Assembly (NCBI GenBank): GCA_004552965.1
Contig: SFMU01000019.1
Coordinates: forward strand, 1-34,014
Length of the DNA stretch: 34,014 nucleotides
Origin: Bacteroidales bacterium
Lineage (GTDB): Bacteria; Bacteroidota; Bacteroidia; Bacteroidales; UBA932
Direction: 5' to 3'
In this document: positions 24,361 through 32,440 of the stretch, piece after piece
Layout: every line of letters starts with the position of its first letter
Position numbering within the stretch: position 1 is the first letter of the stretch
Program-made: the position numbers and the translations under genes
Notes under the pieces: model-generated
Seen by the model: the letters and a program-made list of their open reading frames with translations, nothing else
Told to the model about the DNA's origin: nothing
Databases searched by the model: none

Positions 24361-25968
24361 ATGAAGAACATTTTCAGATTATCAGCAGCTTCCATCGTCG
24401 CGATAGCAATGATGTCCGCAGGTACGGGACTCGATGCCCAGACCAGGAATTCTTCCGGAACCTCCAGAAGCACAACAACCAGAAGTTCTTCAGCATCTTC
24501 ATCTTCGCGGAATTCTTCAGGTACGGTTTCCTCCGCTCAGAGGAGCTCGACCCAGCAGAGGAACTCTTCCGGAACAGCGACACGCAGTTCATCCTCATCA
24601 TCCCGTGGCGGTTCTTCGTCATCCGCAACGGTCCAGAGAAGTTCCGGAAGCAGCTCAAGGTCTGCCACCCAGACAAAAAACTCCTCTTCTGCAACGCAGA
24701 CCAGGAATTCATCTTCTGCTACCCAGAACAGGAACTCCTCTTCTGCCACCCAGAACAGGACTTCCTCATCTTCCCAGACAAGGAACTCTTCTTCTGTCAG
24801 CCAGAGCCGGGCTTCCTCATCTTCCCAGACCAGGAACACCTCTTCTGCAACGCAGACAAGGAACTCATCTTCTGCAACGCAGAACAGGAACTCCTCCTCT
24901 GCCACCCAGAACAGAAACTCATCCGCAGCAACCAGGAATTCTTCGCCTGACTATGGGACAAACTCCCAGACTCGCCAGAGCAGTTCTTCCCGGACAGCCG
25001 GCTCATCTTCTTCCAGGAATTCAGGGACACGCGTCGCACGTCCTCTGAACGACTCCCAGCGAAGCTCGACAAGATCCTCCAGCAACGTCTCGCGCGAACA
25101 GGCATACGTCGGAAACGCAACCAGGAACGGCCTCTCATCGAAGGTCCCATCAGGAGCGACAGACGTCATGAAGGAGAGCAGGAGCGATTTCATGAGGATC
25201 GGTGACGACAGGAATGTCCACAGGATTCCTCCGCGCGAGAGACCATTCATGGAATATGACCGTCCTTGCCACTTCTGGGGACATGACCCTCACTGCTACG
25301 GCTACAGGGTCCATCACCTCCCGGTCGGTTTCAGGCGCGTCACCTACTGGGGCGTCGAGTACTGCTTCCACAACGGAATCTACTACCGCCCTTACGGCAA
25401 CTGGTACGTGGTCTGCAGACCTCCTTTCGGAATCTGCATCGAAGAAGTTGTCCACGACATCATCTTCCACTCTGTCCACTTCGCCTACTTCAACAACACT
25501 TACAGGATCTACAGCGCCATCAACTCCAACAACAGGATAATCGATGAGCAGAACAGGATCATCGCCCAGAACAATGCGACGATTGCAGCCCAGAACAGGG
25601 CCATCGCGCTGAACTCCTCAAGAGCCAACGATGCCTACTCCCTGGCAAACCGCCTCGGCCTCGCCCAGAGCTATGCCTACGCGGACAAGGAGTACTTCTA
25701 CCAGGACGGTGTCTTCTACATCATCAATTCCAAGGGCAAGTACGAGGTCATCGTCCCTCCTGCAGGAGCCCTCGTCGAAGAACTCCCGGATGACTATGAT
25801 GTCATCACCCTCGGAGGCAACGACTACTACAAGGTCGATGACACTGTCTACAGGCTGACCCTTGTCGAGGGCACTCCTTACCTGGAGGTGTTGGGACAGA
25901 TGTACGGCGATCTCGCCAGACAGTATGACTACAACGCCAACGGAGTCTCATTCAACGACATCTATTGA
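24361..25968 (+). CDS. Exported Ser/Asn-rich DUF6515-family protein
   Basis: A 535-residue secreted protein. The signal peptide covers about 1-26 (cleavage near LDAQ). Residues 27-245 are extremely rich in Ser, Arg, Asn, Gln and Thr, with at least eight copies of a 9-residue unit like SATQNRNSS at 101-194. Residues about 300-365 contain a His/Tyr/Trp-rich block (CHFWGHDPHCYGY, YYRPYGNWYVV). A Q/N/I helix at 385-420 repeats NNRIIDEQNRIIAQNN-like heptads and may be a coiled coil. The C-terminus (EYFYQDGVFY, VPPAGALVEELP, YYKVDDTVYRL) matches DUF6515. Function unknown. Its place between namZ and the MurNAc kinase suggests an envelope or peptidoglycan role. Confidence 0.8.
   Translation: MKNIFRLSAASIVAIAMMSAGTGLDAQTRNSSGTSRSTTTRSSSASSSSRNSSGTVSSAQRSSTQQRNSSGTATRSSSSSSRGGSSSSATVQRSSGSSSRSATQTKNSSSATQTRNSSSATQNRNSSSATQNRTSSSSQTRNSSSVSQSRASSSSQTRNTSSATQTRNSSSATQNRNSSSATQNRNSSAATRNSSPDYGTNSQTRQSSSSRTAGSSSSRNSGTRVARPLNDSQRSSTRSSSNVSREQAYVGNATRNGLSSKVPSGATDVMKESRSDFMRIGDDRNVHRIPPRERPFMEYDRPCHFWGHDPHCYGYRVHHLPVGFRRVTYWGVEYCFHNGIYYRPYGNWYVVCRPPFGICIEEVVHDIIFHSVHFAYFNNTYRIYSAINSNNRIIDEQNRIIAQNNATIAAQNRAIALNSSRANDAYSLANRLGLAQSYAYADKEYFYQDGVFYIINSKGKYEVIVPPAGALVEELPDDYDVITLGGNDYYKVDDTVYRLTLVEGTPYLEVLGQMYGDLARQYDYNANGVSFNDIY
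24661..24942 (+). repeat. 27-bp coding tandem repeats (SATQxRNSS)
   Basis: About ten degenerate 27-bp units encode 9-residue repeats in the Ser-rich part of the DUF6515 protein. Copies differ mainly at Thr/Asn and Lys/Arg codons, and two units are shortened to eight residues or altered. The stretch creates long spurious ORFs on the other strand. Confidence 0.85.
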
Positions 25969-25973
25969 CATTT

Positions 25974-27389
25974 ATGGATCAGCTCAAGCAACTGTTCAAA
26001 GAATATTCCGGCCAGGAGGCCGTCTCGATGGAAGAGTTGACCTCTTCCGGAAGCAACAGGAGATATTTCCGCATCAAAGGCGGAGATATCTCCATTATCG
26101 GTGTCATAGGTACCTGCAGGGAGGAGAACAATGCCTTCATCTCCCTTTCCGGCCATTTCCTCGAGAAAGGGCTCAAGGTGCCCCACGTCCTGGCTGTCAG
26201 CGGTGACGGACTCCGGTATATTCAAGAAGATCTGGGAGATGACCAGCTCTACAGGATGGTCTCCCGGGGGCGCGAAAGCGGGGAGTACAGCACCTATGAG
26301 TGCAGGCTGCTCTGCCGCGCGATGGAGATGCTCCCGCATATTCAGTTCAAGGGGGCCGAAGACCTCGACTGGAGCGTCTGCTATCCCGAGCCTGCCTTCA
26401 ATGAGAGGCTGGTGATGTTTGACCTGAATTATTTCAAGTATTGTTTCCTGAAGGCTACAGGCTTGGAATTCAATGAGGTGCGTCTTCAGGATGATTTCGA
26501 CAGGATGAAGGATGACATCATGGAAAACATGGGGGATACCTTCATGTACAGGGATTTCCAGGCACGGAACATCATGGTCAAGGACGGCGAGCCGTATTTC
26601 ATCGATTTCCAGGGAGGGCGCAAGGGCCCGATCTACTACGATGTCGCTTCCTTTGTCTGGCAGGCCCGGTCGCGCTATCCGGAGTCCCTGCGCAAGGAAC
26701 TCGTCCGCACCTATCTCCAGTCTCTGAAATCCTACATGGACATCAGCGAAGAGGACTTCAACTCCAGACTCAGGCTGTTTGTCCTCTTCAGGACGCTTCA
26801 GGTCCTGGGCGCCTACGGTTTCCGCGGCTATTTCGAGAAGAAGCCGCATTTCCTGGGCAGCGTGCCTTATGCCATGAGCAATCTGAGGAAGCTTCTCAGG
26901 GAGCCTTTCACTGAATATCCTTACCTCAATGAAGTGCTTGACAAACTGACCAGACTGCCTCAGCTCAATGAAATGCCTCAGGACAAGAGACTGGAAGTCA
27001 AGGTCTTCAGTTTTGCCTACAAGAAAGGCATCCCGGCTGACAATTCCGGCAACGGAGGTGGCTATGTGTTCGACTGCAGGGCCGTCAACAATCCCGGCAA
27101 GTACGAGCACTACCGCCAGTTCACCGGCCTGGATCCCGAAGTCATCAAGTTCCTTGAGGATGACGGCGAGATAACCGACTTCCTCGCTCAAGTGTATTCA
27201 TTGGTGGATTTCCACGTCAAGACATTCATCGAAAGGAAGTTCACCCATCTTCAAGTCAGTTTCGGATGCACCGGAGGCCAGCATCGTTCGGTCTATTGCG
27301 CCGAGCATCTTGCTAAGCATCTCTCCGACAAGTTCGACATCAAAGTCACACTCTGCCACAGGGAACTGGGGATAGAGAGAATCCTGTAG
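25974..27389 (+). CDS. amgK: Fusion: AmgK-like amino-sugar kinase + RapZ C-terminal domain
   Basis: A 471-residue cytoplasmic protein; I start at the ATG at 25974, not the TTG nine bases earlier. Residues 1 to about 330 form an aminoglycoside-phosphotransferase fold: SSGSNRRYFRI (24-34), the catalytic loop YRDFQARNIM (192-201, Asp194) and metal-binding FIDFQGGRKGPIYYD (209-223). This pattern is that of AmgK, which phosphorylates MurNAc or GlcNAc at the anomeric carbon. Residues about 341-471 match the C-terminal domain of RapZ: VFSFAYKKGIP, YVFDCRAVNNPG, FTGLD and FGCTGGQHRSVY. In E. coli RapZ this domain binds glucosamine-6-phosphate. The N-terminal ATPase part of RapZ is absent. It is directly upstream of a MurU-like gene. 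Confidence 0.9.
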   Translation: MDQLKQLFKEYSGQEAVSMEELTSSGSNRRYFRIKGGDISIIGVIGTCREENNAFISLSGHFLEKGLKVPHVLAVSGDGLRYIQEDLGDDQLYRMVSRGRESGEYSTYECRLLCRAMEMLPHIQFKGAEDLDWSVCYPEPAFNERLVMFDLNYFKYCFLKATGLEFNEVRLQDDFDRMKDDIMENMGDTFMYRDFQARNIMVKDGEPYFIDFQGGRKGPIYYDVASFVWQARSRYPESLRKELVRTYLQSLKSYMDISEEDFNSRLRLFVLFRTLQVLGAYGFRGYFEKKPHFLGSVPYAMSNLRKLLREPFTEYPYLNEVLDKLTRLPQLNEMPQDKRLEVKVFSFAYKKGIPADNSGNGGGYVFDCRAVNNPGKYEHYRQFTGLDPEVIKFLEDDGEITDFLAQVYSLVDFHVKTFIERKFTHLQVSFGCTGGQHRSVYCAEHLAKHLSDKFDIKVTLCHRELGIERIL

Positions 27390-27391
27390 AG

Positions 27392-28126
27392 ATGAAGGCT
27401 CTGGTTTTTGCAGCCGGTCTGGGAACAAGGCTCAAGCCCATCACCGACACCATTCCGAAAGCCCTTGTGAATGTGGGAGGCCGGCCTCTGCTCTGGCACG
27501 TCATCAGAAAACTACAGTCGGCCGGGATCAGCGACATCACCGTCAATGTCCATCATTTCGCGGACAAGGTCATCGAATATCTCGACTCGAACCCGATTCC
27601 CGGCCTGACGGTCCACATCTCCGACGAGAGGGACCTTCTCCGCGAGACCGGCGGGGGAGTGCGCCATGCAAGACCTTTTCTGGAGGGCTCTCCCTTCATC
27701 ATTCACAATGTCGACATCCTCTCCGATCTTGACATCTCTCACTTTGCCGGCCTTGCCGATCCGTCCGCCCTCTCGAACATTCTTGTCAGCGAGAGGAAGA
27801 CGGCAAGGTATTTCCTCTTCGACGAAGGGATGGACCTGGTGGGATGGACCAATGTACAGACCGGTGAGGTCAGGACTCCTTACCCCGATCTCGACCTCTC
27901 ACGATGCCGCAGACTTGCCTTTGCCGGTTTCCATTATGTGACCGGCGACATCTTCGATGTCTTCGACAGCGGAGGATGGCCGGAAAGGTTCCCGATCGTG
28001 GATTTCTATATTCGTGAATGTGCCCGCCACCGCATCCACGGAGTCTGTGTCGATGGCCTGAGGATGATGGACGTCGGCAAACTCGACAGCCTCCGGGAGG
28101 CCGAAGAGTTCATCGGGACTCTGTAG
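27392..28126 (+). CDS. murU: MurU-like sugar-1-phosphate nucleotidyltransferase
   Basis: A 244-residue NTP-transferase. The nucleotide-binding loop is AAGLGTRLKPITDTIPKALVNVGGRPLL (residues about 7-34), and HNVDIL supplies the metal-binding Asp. The C-terminus is short, with no acetyltransferase repeat, as in MurU, which makes UDP-MurNAc from MurNAc-alpha-1-phosphate. Paired two bases after the AmgK-type kinase, it would complete a salvage route bypassing MurA/MurB. Related mannose-1-phosphate guanylyltransferases look similar, so context carries weight. Its last 17 bases overlap the convergent nhaC gene. Confidence 0.85.
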   Translation: MKALVFAAGLGTRLKPITDTIPKALVNVGGRPLLWHVIRKLQSAGISDITVNVHHFADKVIEYLDSNPIPGLTVHISDERDLLRETGGGVRHARPFLEGSPFIIHNVDILSDLDISHFAGLADPSALSNILVSERKTARYFLFDEGMDLVGWTNVQTGEVRTPYPDLDLSRCRRLAFAGFHYVTGDIFDVFDSGGWPERFPIVDFYIRECARHRIHGVCVDGLRMMDVGKLDSLREAEEFIGTL

Positions 28127-29585
28127 GGAGGACTTCCCCGCAGTCTTTGCGTCTGAATATTCTGTAGCCTGTCACCGCCACTGCAATGCTCATCAGCGGA
28201 CTGATGATGTTGAAGAAGCAGAAAGGCAGATAGGCGAGAGTCGGCACGCTCAGGATGGTCGCCTGGGTCATTCCGCAGCTGCTCCATGGGATGAGCGGTG
28301 AGGTGACCGTGGCTGAATCCTCTACCGAACGGCTGAGCAGCCTGTTCTCATAGCCCTTGCTCTCAAAGACATTCCGGAAAAGGTTCGACGTGATGATGAT
28401 GGCAAGGTACTGGTCCGAGATGACTGCGTTCAGAAACACACCTGTGGCTACCGTCGAACTGACCATCGACACTCTTGCCTTCGCGAATCTGACAATCGCG
28501 CTGCCGATGGTGTCAAGCATCCCGCTGGCCTTCATTGCCGCTCCGAAGCACATCGCAGCCATGATCAGGAAGATGGTGTTCATCATTCCTAGCATTCCCC
28601 TGGATGCCACGAGAGTGTCCACTTCCGGATTGCCCGTGCTGACAGAAACCGAGTCGTAGATCGACTTGACGGTGCCTGCAAGCATAATCTTCGCCCGGGA
28701 TGCCCCGGGGACGATTTCCGAACCGATGCTTTCTATGATGTCCGGCTGGAAGATCAATCCGAAGACCGCCGCAATGAGGCTGGACAGGGCCAGGACTGCC
28801 AGGGCAGGCATCTTTCTGGCTATCATTATGGCTGTGGCCAGCGGAACTGCCATCAGCCACGGGGACAGGTTGAATCGGGAACTGAGCACTTCTGAATATT
28901 CGGAAACCATCGATGCCTGGTCCCCGGTGTGCGACAGGCCGAGCACCAGAAAGATCACAAGGGTGATCGTTATGGAAGGCACTGTCGTGAACAGCATGTA
29001 CCGGATGTGGGTGAAAAGGGGCACCTTGCACATCGATGAAGCCATCACCGTGGTGTCCGACAGGGGGGAAATCTTGTCTCCGAAATACGCCCCCGAGATT
29101 ATGGCTCCGGCAATCATCCCGTCGGAGAAACCCTCTGCCTTGCCGATGCCCATCAGGGCGACTCCTATGGTCGCGATCGTAGTCCACGAACTGCCGGTCA
29201 TCAGGGACACTATGGCACAGATGATGCAGGCAGTCATCAGGAAGACTTTCGGATTGATGATCTTGATTCCGTAGCAGATGAAGGCAGGAACCACTCCGCT
29301 CGTCGTCCAGGTCCCCGAGACCGCGCCGATGAAGAGAAGGATCACCAGGGCCACCACGACGTCCGCCATGTTCTCCTTCATGCCGTTTTCGAAGGCTTTC
29401 CATGGAGTCTTGAACAGCCACATGGACAGCGCGATGGCAACACCTGCCGACACGAGCAGCGCCACCTGGCTTGCGCCCAGGATAGAATCGCTTTTGAATA
29501 TGCTGACACTCAGGGACAGCAGCAGGGTCAGCACGATGATCGGAATGGAGGAGACAAGAAGCCTTGCCGAAGGTTTGAGAGTCAT
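28110..29585 (-). CDS. nhaC: NhaC-family Na+/H+ antiporter
   Basis: A 491-residue inner-membrane antiporter with about 11-12 helices. NhaC signatures include FIGAVSGTWTTSGVVPAFICYG, SLMTGSSWTTIATIGVALMGIG, GAIISGAYFGDKISPLSDTT and, in the second half, SPLIPWSSCGMT. It exchanges Na+ (or another small cation or acid) for H+. It is a single gene facing the salvage genes tail to tail with a 17-base overlap, and divergent from the NigD-like gene. I saw no convincing promoter box in the 116-base divergent region. Confidence 0.93.
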   Translation of the reverse strand: MTLKPSARLLVSSIPIIVLTLLLSLSVSIFKSDSILGASQVALLVSAGVAIALSMWLFKTPWKAFENGMKENMADVVVALVILLFIGAVSGTWTTSGVVPAFICYGIKIINPKVFLMTACIICAIVSLMTGSSWTTIATIGVALMGIGKAEGFSDGMIAGAIISGAYFGDKISPLSDTTVMASSMCKVPLFTHIRYMLFTTVPSITITLVIFLVLGLSHTGDQASMVSEYSEVLSSRFNLSPWLMAVPLATAIMIARKMPALAVLALSSLIAAVFGLIFQPDIIESIGSEIVPGASRAKIMLAGTVKSIYDSVSVSTGNPEVDTLVASRGMLGMMNTIFLIMAAMCFGAAMKASGMLDTIGSAIVRFAKARVSMVSSTVATGVFLNAVISDQYLAIIITSNLFRNVFESKGYENRLLSRSVEDSATVTSPLIPWSSCGMTQATILSVPTLAYLPFCFFNIISPLMSIAVAVTGYRIFRRKDCGEVLPTESR

Positions 29586-29701
29586 CTGTCGGTTCGTTTT
29601 GCAATTGGACTTGCAAGTTATGTCTTTTTTTCCGTTTTTGGTGCAAGAAACAGGATGCCGCAGGATTTTGTACTATGTTTTACGGATTATTGTTCAGGAA
29701 T

Positions 29702-30397
29702 ATGCTGTTGCTTTTCAGAAGAAACCGCTTCGCTCTGGTGGCCCTCATGCTGGCCGTCCTGCCGCTCTTTTCATCATGTCTGTCGGAAGAGGATGTCCTT
29801 ATGGACGATCAGCCTCCAATCATGTACAACATGCTTGTGACTGTCAGGACCGACTCTGAGGGAAGGACATATTTCCGCCTTGATGACCAGACGACTCTGG
29901 AGCCTGTCGACTGGACAGACACTTTGGGGAAGCAGACAAGGGCTCTTCTCTACGGTATCCTTCTTGTTGACGAACCGAGCGAGACCTGCACCAGAAAGGT
30001 CATGATCAGGAACTTGATAGAAGTGCCATCTTACGGAACAGAGGCAGTTTCCGATCCGGAAAAAGCCTTCAGCATGGAAAACACTCCCGTCATCATCTAT
30101 GACGACTGGATCACCTGCTGCGAGGACGGTTACCTGACCCTCCATGTTTCCATGCTCTGCACCTCCTCGGCCGGTCCCGGCTCCTTCCGCCTTTTGTGTG
30201 ACCGGGATGACAGGGGATCGTTCTACCTGATGCGGGAAAAGGATGGCTCGGGAACCAGATCCTGGAGAGACTTCGTCATCGCATTCAGTCTTGAGGAAGT
30301 TCTTTCCGGTCTGGAGGATCCTCTGGATGAAATAGTCTTGAACAATTATTCGTATTACGGGTTCGTCTCGATTCCTTTCCCCTGGACGGGAAAGTGA
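29702..30397 (+). CDS. NigD-like lipoprotein
   Basis: A 231-residue lipoprotein, starting at the ATG at 29702 (inside GAATATG), which gives a normal signal peptide with lipobox FSSC (Cys26); an in-frame ATG exists at 29675. After the Cys come the NigD-type features: an N-terminal OB-like strand set (VTVRTDSEGRTYFRLDDQTTLEP, RALLYGILLVDE, VMIRNLIEVPSYG), then VIIYDDWITCCEDGYLTLHVSM and a beta-rich C-terminus. NigD1 in B. thetaiotaomicron is reported to influence outer-membrane vesicle formation and to be controlled by a sigma/anti-sigma pair. Here such a pair follows after 25 bases on the same strand. Confidence 0.82.
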   Translation: MLLLFRRNRFALVALMLAVLPLFSSCLSEEDVLMDDQPPIMYNMLVTVRTDSEGRTYFRLDDQTTLEPVDWTDTLGKQTRALLYGILLVDEPSETCTRKVMIRNLIEVPSYGTEAVSDPEKAFSMENTPVIIYDDWITCCEDGYLTLHVSMLCTSSAGPGSFRLLCDRDDRGSFYLMREKDGSGTRSWRDFVIAFSLEEVLSGLEDPLDEIVLNNYSYYGFVSIPFPWTGK

Positions 30398-30422
30398 ACG
30401 GCGGATCTGAAGCAAGGAGAGG

Positions 30423-30998
30423 ATGAAGGGATTGTCGGCAGATATCGAGAAGCGGATCGTGGATCGCGCCAGGGCTGGGGACAGAGCAGCCTGCAGGCAG
30501 ATCTACGATTGGTATTCCAAGTATCTGACTGCGGTCTGTTCAAGGTTCATCCAGGACCGGTCTGAACTCGGCGATGTCCTTCAAGATGCTTTCGTAAGGA
30601 TATTCGGAAGCCTTGGTGGCTTCGAGTATCGCGGTGAAGGCTCCCTTCGCGCATGGGCAAGGCAGATCGCTGTCAACGAGGCCCTCAAGAAACTGCGGGG
30701 CAGGAAGAAGACCGCCTCTCTCGAATATATGCCCGAGGTTCCGGATGTCACCGAGGAGGAAGAGGAGGAAGAAAACGTGGATAAAATCCCTCCTGAGGTG
30801 CTCCAGGACATGATCAAGGCTCTTCCGGAAGGCTACAGGACGATTTTCAACCTGTATGTGCTCGAGGAGAAGAGCCATAAGGAGATAGCCTCGCTTCTGG
30901 GGATAACGGAAAGCACTTCCGCTTCCCAGCTGCACAGGGCGCGGGCTCTTCTGGTGAAGAAGATAAAGGATTACAGAAACAATAAGATACGTCAATGA
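30423..30998 (+). CDS. ECF-type RNA polymerase sigma factor
   Basis: A 191-residue sigma-70 family factor with regions 2 and 4 only. Region 2 spans about residues 20-95 (IYDWYSKYLTAVCSRF, ELGDVLQDAFVRIFGSL, GSLRAWARQIAVNEAL). An acidic linker with a run of seven Glu follows (around 110-118). Region 4 spans about 130-180 (LPEGYRTIFNLYVLEEKSHKEIASLLGITESTSASQLHRAR). It should be held inactive by the product of the next gene, whose start overlaps its stop (ATGA). Likely targets include this locus itself and nigD-like genes (inference). Confidence 0.93.
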   Translation: MKGLSADIEKRIVDRARAGDRAACRQIYDWYSKYLTAVCSRFIQDRSELGDVLQDAFVRIFGSLGGFEYRGEGSLRAWARQIAVNEALKKLRGRKKTASLEYMPEVPDVTEEEEEEENVDKIPPEVLQDMIKALPEGYRTIFNLYVLEEKSHKEIASLLGITESTSASQLHRARALLVKKIKDYRNNKIRQ

Positions 30999-32431
30999 TG
31001 AAAGACGGAATGTTCGACGACATAAGAAAGAAACTCGAATTCCTTGAAGAAGAGGCTCCCGGGGGTCTTTGGGAAGGGATAGAGTCTTCACTCCCTCCGG
31101 CTGCGGCTCCTCACGGAAGGAAGAACTTCCGCAGTCTTCGATGGCTGTGGATGCCGGCAGCTGCTGCCGCTGCGGCTCTTGCGGTCTTCCTGCTGCTGCC
31201 TGCGCGGGAAGAAACGGAGGATGGTTCGCTGCTTGCCGGCCTGCCGGAACAGGTCGCAGAAGAGGAATCCCGGACTGAGGACTCGCAACAGATTGTCTGG
31301 GAGGAGGTCGATCCTTCCGAGGTTTATTCTTCAGCAGAAGCCGGCACTCTCGCCCAGGCGGTGCCGGTTCTGGAGCAGGAACCCGCAGAAGAATGCTCCC
31401 TGCCGGTTCCGGGGGAGAGGAACACTCTCTCTCTGACTCCGGTTGCAGCTGACGGGAAGAGCGATGCTTCTGAAGCCCTGGCGGTTGCAGAAGGGAAGAG
31501 CGATGCTTCTGAAACATCGGCTGTGGCAGAAGGAGAGTCTGAAGCAGCGGCTTCGGCTGTAGTGCAGCCTGAATCAGCAGTCTCTTCTGCTTCATCTGAC
31601 GGAAAGCCCGATTCCTCCGAAAGGGAGGATGACAGACGGGTGACAATGGAGATCTTTCCGGATGATTTTCCGGATTTCGAGCCTGAATCCGCCGGAAAGC
31701 GGAACCGTTTCGCAGCCTTGCGTCCCCAGAGCATAAGCGCCGGAGCCTCCGGGTTCATGACGCAGAGCCGTATGGAAAACACCTACTCTCCGGTTTCGAC
31801 CTTCAACACCTTGAACAGCAAGGCCCCTTCCGGCGATGGCATCGGCCAGGCCGTTCCTGCCTCCGACCGCCCTTCGGGAGAGCCTGTCCAGGTCCAGTCC
31901 TATGCGCTCAAAACCGATGCGAAACACTATCGCCCGGTGACATTCTCCGTCCTTGCGAAATGGCAGTTCACTGAAACTCTAGGTCTTGAAAGCGGTTTGT
32001 CCTGGACGATGCTGAGCAGCAGATTCACCACCAGCTCCGCAACCTCGCAGATCGCCGACCAGCAGACTCTGCAGTACATCGGAATCCCTCTCAACATGAC
32101 CTTCTCATTTCTGGACACAAGGTTGTTTACCATCTATGCGGCAATGGGAGGCATGGTCGAGAAATGCGTCGACGGCCGCGTGAAGCATTCTGAATATGTC
32201 TCTGACAAACTTCTGCTCTCTTATGTGGACAAGGTCAGCGTCACTCCGCTTCAGTGGTCAGTCTCCGGAGGAGCCGGAATCCAGGCGAACTTTTCCGACA
32301 ATCTGGCATTCTTTGCCGAGCCGGGCCTGAGCTATCATTTCAGGAATGACTCTCAGGTCGGCACCATCTACCGGGAGCATCCTCTGGATTTCAGGTTTTC
32401 TTTCGGCTTCAGAGTCACCTTCAACCGGTAG
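30995..32431 (+). CDS. Dual membrane-spanning anti-sigma factor (Dma-like)
   Basis: A 478-residue protein with an unusual order of parts. Residues 1 to about 48 form a short acidic cytoplasmic segment (FDDIRKKLEFLEEEAPGGLWEGIE) suited to binding a sigma factor. An Ala/Leu-rich inner-membrane helix follows at about 49-69. Residues 70 to about 305 are a disordered Ser/Glu/Ala/Pro stretch, long enough to cross the periplasm, containing AVAEGKSDASE-like repeats. Residues about 311-478 form an outer-membrane beta-barrel (VLAKWQFTETLGLESGLSW, LQYIGIPLNMTF, LRF-type alternating strands), ending in FGFRVTFNR, with the strand-like terminus usual for outer-membrane barrels. This matches the Dma architecture. 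Overlapping start with the sigma gene supports a cognate pair. Confidence 0.88.
   Translation: MMKDGMFDDIRKKLEFLEEEAPGGLWEGIESSLPPAAAPHGRKNFRSLRWLWMPAAAAAAALAVFLLLPAREETEDGSLLAGLPEQVAEEESRTEDSQQIVWEEVDPSEVYSSAEAGTLAQAVPVLEQEPAEECSLPVPGERNTLSLTPVAADGKSDASEALAVAEGKSDASETSAVAEGESEAAASAVVQPESAVSSASSDGKPDSSEREDDRRVTMEIFPDDFPDFEPESAGKRNRFAALRPQSISAGASGFMTQSRMENTYSPVSTFNTLNSKAPSGDGIGQAVPASDRPSGEPVQVQSYALKTDAKHYRPVTFSVLAKWQFTETLGLESGLSWTMLSSRFTTSSATSQIADQQTLQYIGIPLNMTFSFLDTRLFTIYAAMGGMVEKCVDGRVKHSEYVSDKLLLSYVDKVSVTPLQWSVSGGAGIQANFSDNLAFFAEPGLSYHFRNDSQVGTIYREHPLDFRFSFGFRVTFNR
31440..31575 (+). repeat. Short coding repeats in the anti-sigma linker
   Basis: The periplasmic linker contains near-copies of a 33-bp segment encoding VAxGKSDASExxA at about residues 151-185 (start points near 31445 and 31484), then weaker copies. 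They lengthen the disordered tether; copy number may differ between strains. Confidence 0.6.
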
Positions 32432-32440
32432 GGCGGAGGT

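Noticed and set aside
24661..24942. CRISPR-like array
   Set aside because: Repeats are 27 bp, contiguous, in frame and without unique spacers; they encode a Ser-rich protein segment.
28513..29646. Minus-strand 377-residue ORF in another frame of nhaC
   Set aside because: Shadow of the antiporter gene; full of His, Gly and Arg runs typical of an off-frame reading.
30540..31646. Minus-strand 368-residue ORF opposite the sigma and anti-sigma genes
   Set aside because: Proline/leucine/arginine repeats arise from the complementary strand of the low-complexity linker.
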